A stretch of DNA of 64,000 bases from Spirochaetota bacterium. Its GTDB lineage: Bacteria > Spirochaetota > UBA4802 > UBA5550. The stretch's first letter is position 1, and each line of letters opens with the position of its first letter. The DNA is taken from NCBI GenBank assembly GCA_017999915.1, contig JAGNKX010000001.1:62001-126000 (forward strand), in the 5' to 3' direction. Positions 53,163-61,677 of the stretch are shown here, one piece after another. The position numbers and the translations under genes are program-made. The notes under the pieces are model-generated. The model did not search any database. It saw only the letters and a program-made list of their open reading frames with translations, and was not told the origin of the DNA.

Positions 53163-53590
53163 GGGTTCATGTTCCTCCTGACATTCACGGGATGCCTGGA
53201 AAGCGGACACGGCGAGTCCGTGTTGCTATGGTCATAGCTTTGATTTGTACGCTTTCCCTGTCAAACAGTAAAAGGTTTTTTTTATTAATTTAAGGGCTGT
53301 TCGTAAAATTTAAAACGGCCGCACCGTCCCTGGCGGCATTGAATAGTTTTACCTGGTTCGTCAGTGCGAGGGAAGCGAACAATCCTGTCATTATTCAGGT
53401 AAAAAACCGCTATCTCATGATCCATTGCTTTGAGCATGGTCGAGATCGCTTCGTCGTGGAATTTATCCCGAGCCTGTCGAGGGACTCCTCGCGATGACCG
53501 TGGAGAGTAAAATTTAAGTCAGCGTCGTTTTTCTTCTTGCCACAATACCGGCAAAAGAAGAATCTGCTTTAAATTCATAAAGGAACCGCA
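53163..53590. repeat. 428-bp intergenic region with a degenerate inverted repeat
   Basis: The part 53361-53510 has CGTCAGTGCGAGGGAAGCGA on one side and CTCCTCGCGATGACC on the other, the pattern of a common dispersed repeat (GTCATTGCGAGGAAGCGA family) in worn form; the two arms are imperfectly complementary. No gene seen. It separates the leftward GGDEF gene from the rightward helicase gene. Confidence 0.5.
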
Positions 53591-55846
53591 ATGTCCATTC
53601 TCGAAAACCTTAACGAAAACCAGAAAAAAGCCGTTTTGCATACCGAAGGCCCCCTCCTTATTCTTGCCGGTGCCGGCTCCGGCAAGACCAGGGTCATAAC
53701 CCACCGGATCGCCTACCTGGTGGGAGAAAAGCGTGTTCCCCCCACCGCCATATTCGCCGTCACCTTCACCAACAAGGCAACGGAGGAGATGAAGAACCGC
53801 ATCATCAGGCTCATCGGCCCCCAGGGGGCCAGCGTGTTCATCAAGACCTTTCACGCCGCATCCGTGTACATCCTGCGGCGCTACGGGGAGCGGATCGGCA
53901 TCCCGTCTTCATTTTCCATTTACGACACGTCCGACCAGGCGACGCTGGTGAAGGAGATCCTTCTCCAGATGCGACTGGACCCGAAAAAGATCCGGCCCGA
54001 GTCGATCGTGTCAAAAATATCTGAGGTGAAGGACAAGGCCGAGCTGATCGACGGCGCCGACCCCGGTCTCCTGGCGCAGAAAACGCATTTCTATGATTTC
54101 CAGGAGATCTATGACGAGTACCACCGGCTGATGGCCAAGAACAACGCCCTTGACTTCAACGATCTCCTTATCAAGACCGTGCAGCTCCTCCGCTCGGACG
54201 CCGATGCCCTCGGGCGTCTCCAGCGCCAGTGGTCGTACTTCATGGTCGACGAATACCAGGACACCAACTACGCCCAGTACCTGATCGCCAAGCACCTGGC
54301 CTCGGCGAGCAGGAACATCTGCGTCGTCGGCGACGACGACCAGTCGATCTACTCGTGGCGCGGCGCCGATATCCGCAACATCCTGAACTTCGAAAAGGAT
54401 TACCTGGGCGCCGCCGTCGTCACCCTTGACAAAAACTACCGGTCGCGACAGCCGATACTCTCCGCTGCGGCATCGGTGATCAGGAACAACGTGAACCGGA
54501 AGGAGAAGAACCTGAACGCGCACAAGGGCGAGGGAGAAGCGGTGGTGTGGTGCAAGACAAACAACGAGTACGGCGAGGCGGAATACGTGGTGAACACCAT
54601 CATGTCGCTGAAGCACCGGGAAAACCTTTCCAGCGGCGACTTCGCCATCTTCTACCGCACCAACGCCCAGTCCCGCGTGTTCGAAGATCGCCTCAGAAAA
54701 GAGAACATTCCCTACCGCGTCGTGGGAGGCATGAAGTTCTACGAACGCAAGGAGATCAAGGACATCCTTGCCTACCTGAAATTCATCGTGAACCCCCTCG
54801 ACCTGATATCCATGCTCCGCATCATCAACACCCCGGCCCGGGGCATCGGCAGGGTGACCATCGACAAGATCCGCGACCACGCCGCACGGGACGGCGAGCC
54901 GGAATGGAACGTGATTCGGGATAACCGGCTCGGCGAGAAGCTCCCCAAGGGGCTTGTCGACTTCAGAAGCCTCATGCTGAAATGCCAGGAATCGGCCCGG
55001 GAGATACCGCGGACCAAGCTGTCCGATTTCGTGAGCCAGGTCCTGGAGCTCTCCGGCTATGTCAAGACCCTCGAGGAGGATGACTCGATGGAGAGCCGCT
55101 CCCGCCTGGAGAACATAAGCGAGCTCGTGAACAGCATCTACGATTACGAGCAGGTGTACCCCGAGGCGACCCTCGACCAGTTCTTGCAGGACATCTCCCT
55201 GTACACGTCCGAGGAAAACCCGGAGGAAGACCCCGACAGCAGGACCGCCATGGTCACCCTGATGACCGTGCACAACGCCAAGGGCCTCGAGTACCCGGTG
55301 GTGTTCCTCACGGGGATGGAGGAGGACATCTTCCCCCACCGCCTTTCATCGGACACCGAGGAGGGGATCGAGGAGGAGCGGCGCCTCTGCTACGTGGGGA
55401 TCACCCGGGCCATGGAGCGCGTCTACATCACCTGCGCCGAGCTGCGGCGGACCTTCCACGAGATATTCCACAAGGAGCCGTCGCGGTTCATCTTCGAGAT
55501 ACCCCCCGACCTCCTCAATATGCAGGAATTCTATTCCAGCAGCTACCAGAACGGCGCTTCCTTCCGCAATCCCTACGGCGTGAAGAAGACCTACGCCGAA
55601 TCCCACTTTGACGCCGATGACGGCACCGGCGACGAAGCGGCTGAAGAGCCGGCAGCGGAGGACTCCGCGGCCGGACGAAGCGATTCGAAGTTCAGGATCA
55701 GGGACAGCGTGCTCCATCCGAAGTACGGCATCGGCCGGGTCCTCAGCATCGAGGGCTCCGGCGACAACGTGAAGCTCACCATCCTCTTCGGCAAGTCGAG
55801 CAAGACCTTCCTGGAGAAATACACTCCCCTGGAGAAGGCGGATTGA
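53591..55846 (+). CDS. pcrA: UvrD/PcrA-type DNA helicase
   Basis: 751 residues, superfamily 1. Walker A GAGSGKTRVITHRIAYLV near residue 30, VDEYQDTNYAQY (motif II), GDDDQSIYSWRGADIRN (motif III), motifs IV-VI ending with TRAMERVYIT. The C-terminal end VLHPKYGIGRVLSI...LFGKSSKTFLEKY is the PcrA Tudor-like domain that meets RNA polymerase, so PcrA/UvrD rather than Rep. 3' to 5' unwinding in repair and replication. AAGGA before the ATG. Confidence 0.96.
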   Translation: MSILENLNENQKKAVLHTEGPLLILAGAGSGKTRVITHRIAYLVGEKRVPPTAIFAVTFTNKATEEMKNRIIRLIGPQGASVFIKTFHAASVYILRRYGERIGIPSSFSIYDTSDQATLVKEILLQMRLDPKKIRPESIVSKISEVKDKAELIDGADPGLLAQKTHFYDFQEIYDEYHRLMAKNNALDFNDLLIKTVQLLRSDADALGRLQRQWSYFMVDEYQDTNYAQYLIAKHLASASRNICVVGDDDQSIYSWRGADIRNILNFEKDYLGAAVVTLDKNYRSRQPILSAAASVIRNNVNRKEKNLNAHKGEGEAVVWCKTNNEYGEAEYVVNTIMSLKHRENLSSGDFAIFYRTNAQSRVFEDRLRKENIPYRVVGGMKFYERKEIKDILAYLKFIVNPLDLISMLRIINTPARGIGRVTIDKIRDHAARDGEPEWNVIRDNRLGEKLPKGLVDFRSLMLKCQESAREIPRTKLSDFVSQVLELSGYVKTLEEDDSMESRSRLENISELVNSIYDYEQVYPEATLDQFLQDISLYTSEENPEEDPDSRTAMVTLMTVHNAKGLEYPVVFLTGMEEDIFPHRLSSDTEEGIEEERRLCYVGITRAMERVYITCAELRRTFHEIFHKEPSRFIFEIPPDLLNMQEFYSSSYQNGASFRNPYGVKKTYAESHFDADDGTGDEAAEEPAAEDSAAGRSDSKFRIRDSVLHPKYGIGRVLSIEGSGDNVKLTILFGKSSKTFLEKYTPLEKAD

Positions 55847-55869
55847 TCGATGCAAGGATTAAGGCCTTG

Positions 55870-56688
55870 CTACAATACCCGCCACCCCGCAATAACCGAA
55901 AGAGACAATGACTGCAGCGGCTTACGGGCCGTTGAGACAATGCTGTAGCTCAGGTCGATTCCCACCAGGAAGCCCTTCCACGCATCGTAGTAACAGCCGG
56001 CGGAAACCCCGAAGACATTGAGGTTCTCGATGATGTTCCTTTTGAAAATGGGAAGATACGGGTCCCGGGACGTGTAATAAATCCGGGAAAGTCCGTCCCA
56101 GATGCGGCCGTACACGGTAAGGGTGTTGCGGGGAAGCTTGAATGGATACCGGTAAACTATCGCCGGATATACCTGCACCTGGGAAAGCCTCGCACGGTAC
56201 CGCATCGGGTCATCCTTGTAATCCATTGCAGCGTACCGGCAATGAACTTCCGGAGAGAGGCCAAATAAATTAATATAATACACGCCGGCGGTGAAGGAAA
56301 CCAGGTGGCCGGGTTTGTATGCACTTCCGTAATCGGCCACGGGAAAATAACCGCCGTAGCCCGCGAAAAGAGCGACATACTCCCTGCTTGTCGGATCGAA
56401 GAAGGCAGGGCTCCTCTTGGCGATTTTATTTTTCACGGGTCGTTGATCGGCATCTTCGGAAGTTTTATCTTGCCGCGCCGGTTCATTGGTCAATGGATCG
56501 TCAGGCTTTTTATCGTTCTTTTGCGGTTCGGCACCGTTCGTTTTTTCTTCCGCATCGTCGGCAACGCTCTTCACCTCCGGATCTTTTGCATGAGAACCCG
56601 GCAGCGCCATAATGACCGCGGCATTCAGCACAAGAAAGGAAATCAGCACCATGCCGCAAAGGCCTTTTTGTAAATTCATTTTTATCAT
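55870..56688 (-). CDS. Outer-membrane beta-barrel-like protein of unknown function
   Basis: About 272 residues from ATG 56688. A signal peptide (hydrophobic core GMVLISFLVLNAAVIMALPG) is followed by a charged linker rich in Asp, Lys and Glu (about 35-90) and then alternating aromatic/polar strands (YVALFAGYGGYFPV, LVSFTAGVYYINLFG, LTVYGRIWDGLSRIYY) ending LSLSVIAGWRVL with a strand-like C-terminus. This suggests a small porin-like or surface barrel. No family is recognised. The longer ORF start at 56751 lacks a signal-like N-terminus. Convergent with the helicase gene. Confidence 0.7.
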   Translation of the reverse strand: MIKMNLQKGLCGMVLISFLVLNAAVIMALPGSHAKDPEVKSVADDAEEKTNGAEPQKNDKKPDDPLTNEPARQDKTSEDADQRPVKNKIAKRSPAFFDPTSREYVALFAGYGGYFPVADYGSAYKPGHLVSFTAGVYYINLFGLSPEVHCRYAAMDYKDDPMRYRARLSQVQVYPAIVYRYPFKLPRNTLTVYGRIWDGLSRIYYTSRDPYLPIFKRNIIENLNVFGVSAGCYYDAWKGFLVGIDLSYSIVSTARKPLQSLSLSVIAGWRVL

Positions 56689-56878
56689 GGTTCGGAGCAC
56701 TTGAATAATCCTTATTTTTACATTGAAAAACGCCCACAGGTCCCTTTTCATATGAAAATATATGAAGGTTACGGGACAAATTTTGTTTTTCTAGGATGCC
56801 ATAATAACGTATGCATCCATTAATTACTTATAATCCGATCCTTTCAAGCCGAAAATTAATGACAGAGATATTGATCCC

Positions 56879-57652
56879 ATGATGCCAATGAAAAAACCAT
56901 TATCCATCATCTTCATTTTATTATTAGGCGCCTCCTGCGGGACCGTGCAGTCGCCCGGGCCTGCCGGTGTTTCTCCATTGAAGAGCCTCTTTGAGCTGTG
57001 CGAATCCGACCTGGAAAAAGCGAAAAAAGTCATCATAGAACGGGACCTGGTCAAGATGCTTACTCACCTCCAGCTCATGGACAACGGCGGCGACAAGTAC
57101 TATCTCCTTGAACGAGACAGCATCACCTCGATGATCAAGGCTGTCACCGCAGGGGTATATTCCGACTTCATCCTTATAAATAAGGAAGGGACCGTTGTGT
57201 ATACCATGGAAAACAACGGGATCTTCGCCAAGAACGTCAGGACCAGCCTGGGCCGCACCGCCCTCCGCTCCTGCTACGTGAACCGCGATATTAAGCCGTT
57301 TATCGCCAGTGTCGCCTCGGCTCCATTCTACTGGGACGGCTATTATATAGCGATCTCATCCGAGGTAAACGCGCCGGGGACTCTGGCGGGGACCTTCATC
57401 CTCCTGATCGACATGGAGAAGGTGCAAAAGCTGGTCGGAGAAAAGTCGGTCATTGTCGGGTCCACGGGGACTTACGAGGTCGCCGGGGACCGGAATAAAA
57501 TTCACACCGCCTATGTTGATTTTGACAGGATCGACCTTTCATCGCCGTGCAGCGACCTCGCCGTGCGCCGCTTCTCCCGCTCCACCGGCGGAAGCGCCGC
57601 GTACCGTCTCTTCAACTACAGCAACCTGCGGTGGATTATTATTACCGAGTAA
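56879..57652 (+). CDS. Predicted lipoprotein with a Cache-like sensor domain
   Basis: 257 residues. Hydrophobic signal (about 5-18) ends at a lipobox-like LLGASC with Cys near residue 20, so likely lipid-anchored. The body has YSDFILINKEGTVVYTMENNGIFAKNV and APFYWDGYYIAISSEV, features of double Cache or similar ligand-binding folds that are usually extracellular sensors. No signalling domain is attached. Unknown function. The start could be the Met at 56879 or three codons later. Confidence 0.75.
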   Translation: MMPMKKPLSIIFILLLGASCGTVQSPGPAGVSPLKSLFELCESDLEKAKKVIIERDLVKMLTHLQLMDNGGDKYYLLERDSITSMIKAVTAGVYSDFILINKEGTVVYTMENNGIFAKNVRTSLGRTALRSCYVNRDIKPFIASVASAPFYWDGYYIAISSEVNAPGTLAGTFILLIDMEKVQKLVGEKSVIVGSTGTYEVAGDRNKIHTAYVDFDRIDLSSPCSDLAVRRFSRSTGGSAAYRLFNYSNLRWIIITE

Positions 57653-58262
57653 TCATTGTTTATTGCCCCGGACCGGGGCGAGGATTTTTGCGAGAGGAAG
57701 AGGGTGGCATCCCTCTTCCTCTCGCGCTCTTCATCACCCCGCTCGCTCAGGCGCCGCGAGGGGCTAGGCGATTAACTCAGCCGCATTCACTTCGCTGCGC
57801 TTCGTTCGGTGCGGCTTCAGACAACAATCGCCTATCAGAATCCGCCCTTCGGGCGGATGTTTTGATTGCCTAGATATTGTTAGTAAAAGAAAATTGTAAA
57901 CCCGTAGCCTTAATACTGCAGGTATTCATAGTAACATCTATAACGAGTCGCCGGGCACGAGGACCGGCGTCGCGAGGATGCCCCAGGATGGGGCTTCCGG
58001 AGCGAAAGGAGCGAGACTCTTATAGACATCGCCTTAAAACGAACATTCACCGAAAGCATTCAAGAGCCGATAGAACTGAAAGTTATAAACAACATCAAGC
58101 CATAGCCCCCGCCGGCATTGAGGCGGCGCGGGGGGTGGGATCGAAAGGGCCACCTTTTTCTCGACATCCTGTCGAGTGGCGGCAGGCGGGCATCCTGCCC
58201 GCTCGATGTTGTGTCCGCGCTGACACCCCCTCCCTTTTATAGTACGCCGACCCGCCTCCGGG
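57653..58262. repeat. 610-bp hairpin-rich spacer
   Basis: Contains at least five stem-loops: GCCCCGGACCGGGGC (57665-57679); a perfect 15-bp stem GCGAGAGGAAGAGGG/CCCTCTTCCTCTCGC (57690-57704, 57711-57725); nested arms TAGGCGATT/AATCGCCTA (57765-57773, 57826-57834) around GCCGCA/TGCGGC; ATCCGCCC/GGGCGGAT (57840-57858) followed by T residues, likely terminating the lipoprotein transcript; and GCCCC/GGGGC (57980-57994). From 58140 GGCAT/CCTG-type short hairpins recur. No convincing gene. The nested pair looks like an integron attC but lacks the GTTRRRY core. Confidence 0.55.
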
Positions 58263-59543
58263 TCAAGACTTGGATTTGTCTTGAGAGACAATTTTATAAA
58301 CTTTTTCATGGATATCGCTGAAGAGATGGGGAAACTCGAAGGAGTCGGAGAGGAGGACCACAAGCTTTTTCGCGTACTCCACAAGCTTCGCGTCGTTGAT
58401 GCTCCTGATGTTCCCGTCGATGATGCCGCGCAGCACGCCGGGAAACAGCGCGGCCAGATCGGCAATGTTTTTTCGCACGAATTCGCGCACGCCCTTGCCC
58501 GATATCTCGTCCATATCCGGTTCCTCATCCTCCATGAAGGAGATGACGAACTGGCCGGGCCGGATCTTCCGGTATTCCTCGATGGTGAAGTTGTTTTTGA
58601 GCAGCACGGTGACGTCGGCGTTGCCGAAGATATTCTCCGCGGTGGTCGCCAGCCCCCCCTGGTTCTCCAGGGCCAGCATCGCCTTTTCGCTATTGTCGAA
58701 CCCGAGGATCCTCCGGAAGCCGATCTTGTCCAGCACCCGGGCCAGGCGCACCGCGCTCAGGTCGATGCCGATGAAGCCGACGGTCGTTTCCTCGGCCTTG
58801 ATGCGGTACTTCATCATGACCTTTATGATGAGAGCCAGCAGGAACAGCGGGATGTCGTCATGCTCCAGGGAAATCACCGGCACGGTGATGTCCGAAAAGA
58901 GCATGTCGTAGAGCATGATCGAGGCCTCGTCAATGCGGGTGACGCGGAGGGCGGAATAGTTCTGCTCGATTTTCTTCAGCACCTGGATCACGTCTTCCGG
59001 GTGCTCGAAGCGCACCGCCAGGGGAAACCCGTTCAGGCCCGCGAACCTGTTGATGATCACGGCATCCCGTTCGGCGCCGACAAATTCATGGAGGAGATGC
59101 ACCCGGGAGCCTTCGTCGGTCGCCTTGATGCCTGAAATCAGGCCGACGTTCCGCACGATGCTGGTGTAGCGCCGTCCGTCCTCGCCCTTGATCTTCTCCT
59201 GCATCAGGTCGGCGGCGCCCAGCACCGAGGTGTTGAAATCGGTGACGTTCTCAACGGGCATCTTCCCGGAGACCGAGAGAAGGCCGCCCACGATCCTCTC
59301 CTCGATCACGTTCCTGACCGATATGAAGCGGTACTTGTCGCCGGCGCTGCTTATGATGGTGATGAACTCCTCGAACCGCTTCAGACTGTCTGAGGCGATG
59401 CGGAGGCTGTAGAGGTAGCCGTCGTCCGACTCCTCGATGTGCTGGAGCTCGAGGAGGTCGCATTCCCGCTTGTAGAGCTCGTCAACGAAGCTGGGAAAGC
59501 TCTTCTTCTTTATGATGACCGTGATCTCGTTGATCAATCGCAT
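58263..59543 (-). CDS. Malic-enzyme-like protein with N-terminal ACT-like region, function unknown
   Basis: 426 residues. The first ~75 residues (LINEITVIIKK...SLRIASDSLKRFEEFITII) look like an ACT-type domain. Residues ~105-260 resemble the N-terminal domain of malic enzymes (RNVGLISGIKATDEG and SLEHDDIPLFLLALII, recalling the family HDDxQGT motif but without the canonical sequence). A Rossmann-type segment (TTVGFIGIDLSAVRLARVLDKIG) follows, with the glycine pattern altered. Probably not an active malic enzyme; role unknown. It is 19 bp downstream of the PIN/TRAM gene and likely cotranscribed. Confidence 0.7.
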   Translation of the reverse strand: MRLINEITVIIKKKSFPSFVDELYKRECDLLELQHIEESDDGYLYSLRIASDSLKRFEEFITIISSAGDKYRFISVRNVIEERIVGGLLSVSGKMPVENVTDFNTSVLGAADLMQEKIKGEDGRRYTSIVRNVGLISGIKATDEGSRVHLLHEFVGAERDAVIINRFAGLNGFPLAVRFEHPEDVIQVLKKIEQNYSALRVTRIDEASIMLYDMLFSDITVPVISLEHDDIPLFLLALIIKVMMKYRIKAEETTVGFIGIDLSAVRLARVLDKIGFRRILGFDNSEKAMLALENQGGLATTAENIFGNADVTVLLKNNFTIEEYRKIRPGQFVISFMEDEEPDMDEISGKGVREFVRKNIADLAALFPGVLRGIIDGNIRSINDAKLVEYAKKLVVLLSDSFEFPHLFSDIHEKVYKIVSQDKSKS

Positions 59544-59562
59544 GGGCGGCGCCCCGTCGCTT

Positions 59563-60564
59563 TCAGTATTCTTTCAGCCTGGTGAAAATCATCCGCCCCG
59601 CCGTCGTCTGCAGCACCGAAGTGACCGTTACATCGACCTCGTCGTTCAGCCGCTTCCGTCCGTTCTCGACAACGACCATGGTGCCGTCGTCGAGGTAGCC
59701 GATGGCCTGGTTCTGGTCCTTCCCCTCCTTGATGAGCGCGACCCGCATCTCCTCGCCGGGAAGCACCACTGGCTTCAGGGAATTGGAGAGCTGGTTGATG
59801 TTCAGGACCGGAACCCCGTGGAACTCGGCCACCTTGTTCAGGTTGAAGTCGTTGGTGATGACCTTGGCGTTCATGATCTTGGCCAGCTTCACGAGCTTCG
59901 CGTCCACCTCGTTGATGTCCGCGAAATCCATGTCCGTGATCTTCACCATGATCGACTGGTCCTTCTGCATCTTGTTCAGTATGTCCAGGCCGCGCCGGCC
60001 GCGGTTCCTCTTGATCGAGTCCGCCGAGTCGGCGATCATCTGGAGCTCGTTCAGGACGAAGTTGGGGATCACCAGGATGCCCTCGATGAAGCCGGTGTCG
60101 CAGATGTCGGCGATCCGTCCGTCGATGATGACGCTGGTATCGAGGATCTTGTAGGCGATCTTTTCGTCCGAGTTCTCCTCGTCGGAGGACACGATCTTGT
60201 CCAGGAAGGATATCTCGTCGAAATTGATCACGAAGTACATCATCACGAAAAAGCCCGTCAGGTGATAGATGAGGGGCGTGATGATGTGCGAATACTCGTC
60301 GAGGGCCGTGATGTGCAGCGCCCCGTAGGCGAGGTTCAGGAGATGCCCCAGGGTGAAGCCGACGATCAGGCCGATGATCGCGGCGGCGAACATCCGCGCC
60401 GAAAAGGTATGGAGCACGTATTCCACGAGGATGAGCACGAGAAGCGAAACGACGCCGGCCACCGCCGCAGCGGCCATGATGATATAAAAGGCCTTATCGA
60501 CAAAATAGAGCGAGGAAAAGAGCATTGATAATACGATAAATAATATCCGCAAAATAATAATCAT
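59563..60564 (-). CDS. PIN/TRAM domain membrane protein
   Basis: 333 residues, YacL-like. Four hydrophobic helices in the first ~130, then a PIN domain ([20 protein letters not shown] with the acidic metal ligands, later Asp in [17 protein letters not shown]) and a C-terminal TRAM domain ([19 protein letters not shown]). A membrane-associated RNase is the usual guess; real substrates are unknown. AAGGAG six bases before ATG 60564; the longer frame is not supported. Next to carD as in several phyla. Confidence 0.93.
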   Translation of the reverse strand: MIIILRILFIVLSMLFSSLYFVDKAFYIIMAAAAVAGVVSLLVLILVEYVLHTFSARMFAAAIIGLIVGFTLGHLLNLAYGALHITALDEYSHIITPLIYHLTGFFVMMYFVINFDEISFLDKIVSSDEENSDEKIAYKILDTSVIIDGRIADICDTGFIEGILVIPNFVLNELQMIADSADSIKRNRGRRGLDILNKMQKDQSIMVKITDMDFADINEVDAKLVKLAKIMNAKVITNDFNLNKVAEFHGVPVLNINQLSNSLKPVVLPGEEMRVALIKEGKDQNQAIGYLDDGTMVVVENGRKRLNDEVDVTVTSVLQTTAGRMIFTRLKEY

Positions 60565-60859
60565 GATGGACTCCTTGCATGACGAAATCTGATGCAGGAT
60601 GCGCGATCCGCATCCATCGCCTCGCCGGGTCGACCAGGCCTCGTCTCGCGAAGACGCGACGCCGGCATGGGATGTACCCGGGAAATGCGGCACCTGAATC
60701 CGTTATAATAGTAATAACTGACTGCGGGCAGCTCGGCACCATTCGACTGATATGACCCGGCGCAAACCCGGAGGAAGGGTGTCGCAGGGGCATGGAGCAG
60801 GCTTGAACGGTGCGTTGTGCCCGGAAGGGAGCATCCTTGTATAGTGATGAACGGCTCCC

Positions 60860-61354
60860 TTATTTTTTCGGATGATGAGATGAGAGGGCCTCGGAAACCA
60901 GGTTACCGGCTTCCTCCAGGTCGACATTTTTAGACAGGGCAACTTCATGAGTGACAAGCTGATACGCGTTTTCGTAGAGCTTCCGTTCCATTATGGAAAG
61001 CTCCTTCTCGCGTCCCCGGCGGTACAGGTCCCGGGCCACCTCGGAAACCTCGTAGATGGAACCGCTTTTCACCTTGTCAATATTGTTCTGGTACCGTTCC
61101 TTCCAATCGTCCACCGAGCTTATTTCATTTTTAGTCAGAACGCCGAGAACCTTTTTAATATCCTTTTTCGGTATGATGCTACGTATTCCAATTTGTTCAG
61201 CGTTCTTTACCGGGATCATCACCTTCATGCCGCTGTTCAGGATTGTAATAATATAGTATTCGCTTCTCTTGCCTAAAATGACTTTTTTTTCGATGGCCTC
61301 TATTCTCCCCACGCCGTGCATGGGATAGACAATATTGTCACCGACCTTGAACAT
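60860..61354 (-). CDS. carD: CarD-family transcription regulator
   Basis: 164 residues. N-terminal Tudor-like RNA polymerase interaction domain ([21 protein letters not shown]) and a helical DNA-binding C-terminal part with [20 protein letters not shown]. Stabilises open promoter complexes, often for rRNA genes. A good promoter lies just upstream at 61392-61419. Confidence 0.95.
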   Translation of the reverse strand: MFKVGDNIVYPMHGVGRIEAIEKKVILGKRSEYYIITILNSGMKVMIPVKNAEQIGIRSIIPKKDIKKVLGVLTKNEISSVDDWKERYQNNIDKVKSGSIYEVSEVARDLYRRGREKELSIMERKLYENAYQLVTHEVALSKNVDLEEAGNLVSEALSSHHPKK

Positions 61355-61677
61355 ATGAATTCCCTATACCTCACCCTCTCAAATTAAGAGAATTATATCA
61401 TAAAATTTAATAATTTCAAGAATAATTCTGCAGAAAACAGGTTACAATGCAAAAAATGATGATAAAATAAGAATACTATTGCCTGTACCTCCTTATTACA
61501 CCGGTTTTTCAGCGTTTTAAGATGGCTTCTGTATACGGTTCCAACCTCCTGTTAAATTTATAGCAAACATGGTTCCCTCCCATGGGAGGGAGGGGCGATT
61601 ATTAATAGTGTACGTATAAATAATAAAAAATCAAACGAAAATCTCCAAAAAAAGAAGATCAGCGGTCCTGAAACCGG
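61355..61677. other. 323-bp spacer between the PBP gene and carD
   Basis: No gene. Holds the carD promoter and a GC-rich palindrome CCCTCCCATGGGAGGG (61573-61588) that could end the penicillin-binding protein transcript, though no T run follows. Otherwise AT-rich and featureless. Confidence 0.5.
61392..61419 (-). promoter_or_regulatory. Predicted carD promoter
   Basis: On the minus strand TTGAAA (61419-61414), a 16-base spacer and TATAAT (61397-61392), about 37 bases before the carD ATG. A close match to the sigma-70-type consensus. Confidence 0.65.

Noticed and set aside
57765-57834. Integron attC site
   Set aside because: Arm layout is similar, but the GTTRRRY/RYYYAAC core boxes are not present and there is no integrase or cassette nearby.
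57877-58242. 121-codon plus-strand frame in the repeat-rich spacer
   Set aside because: Runs through hairpins, has unusual Arg/Gly-rich composition and no good ribosome site or family.
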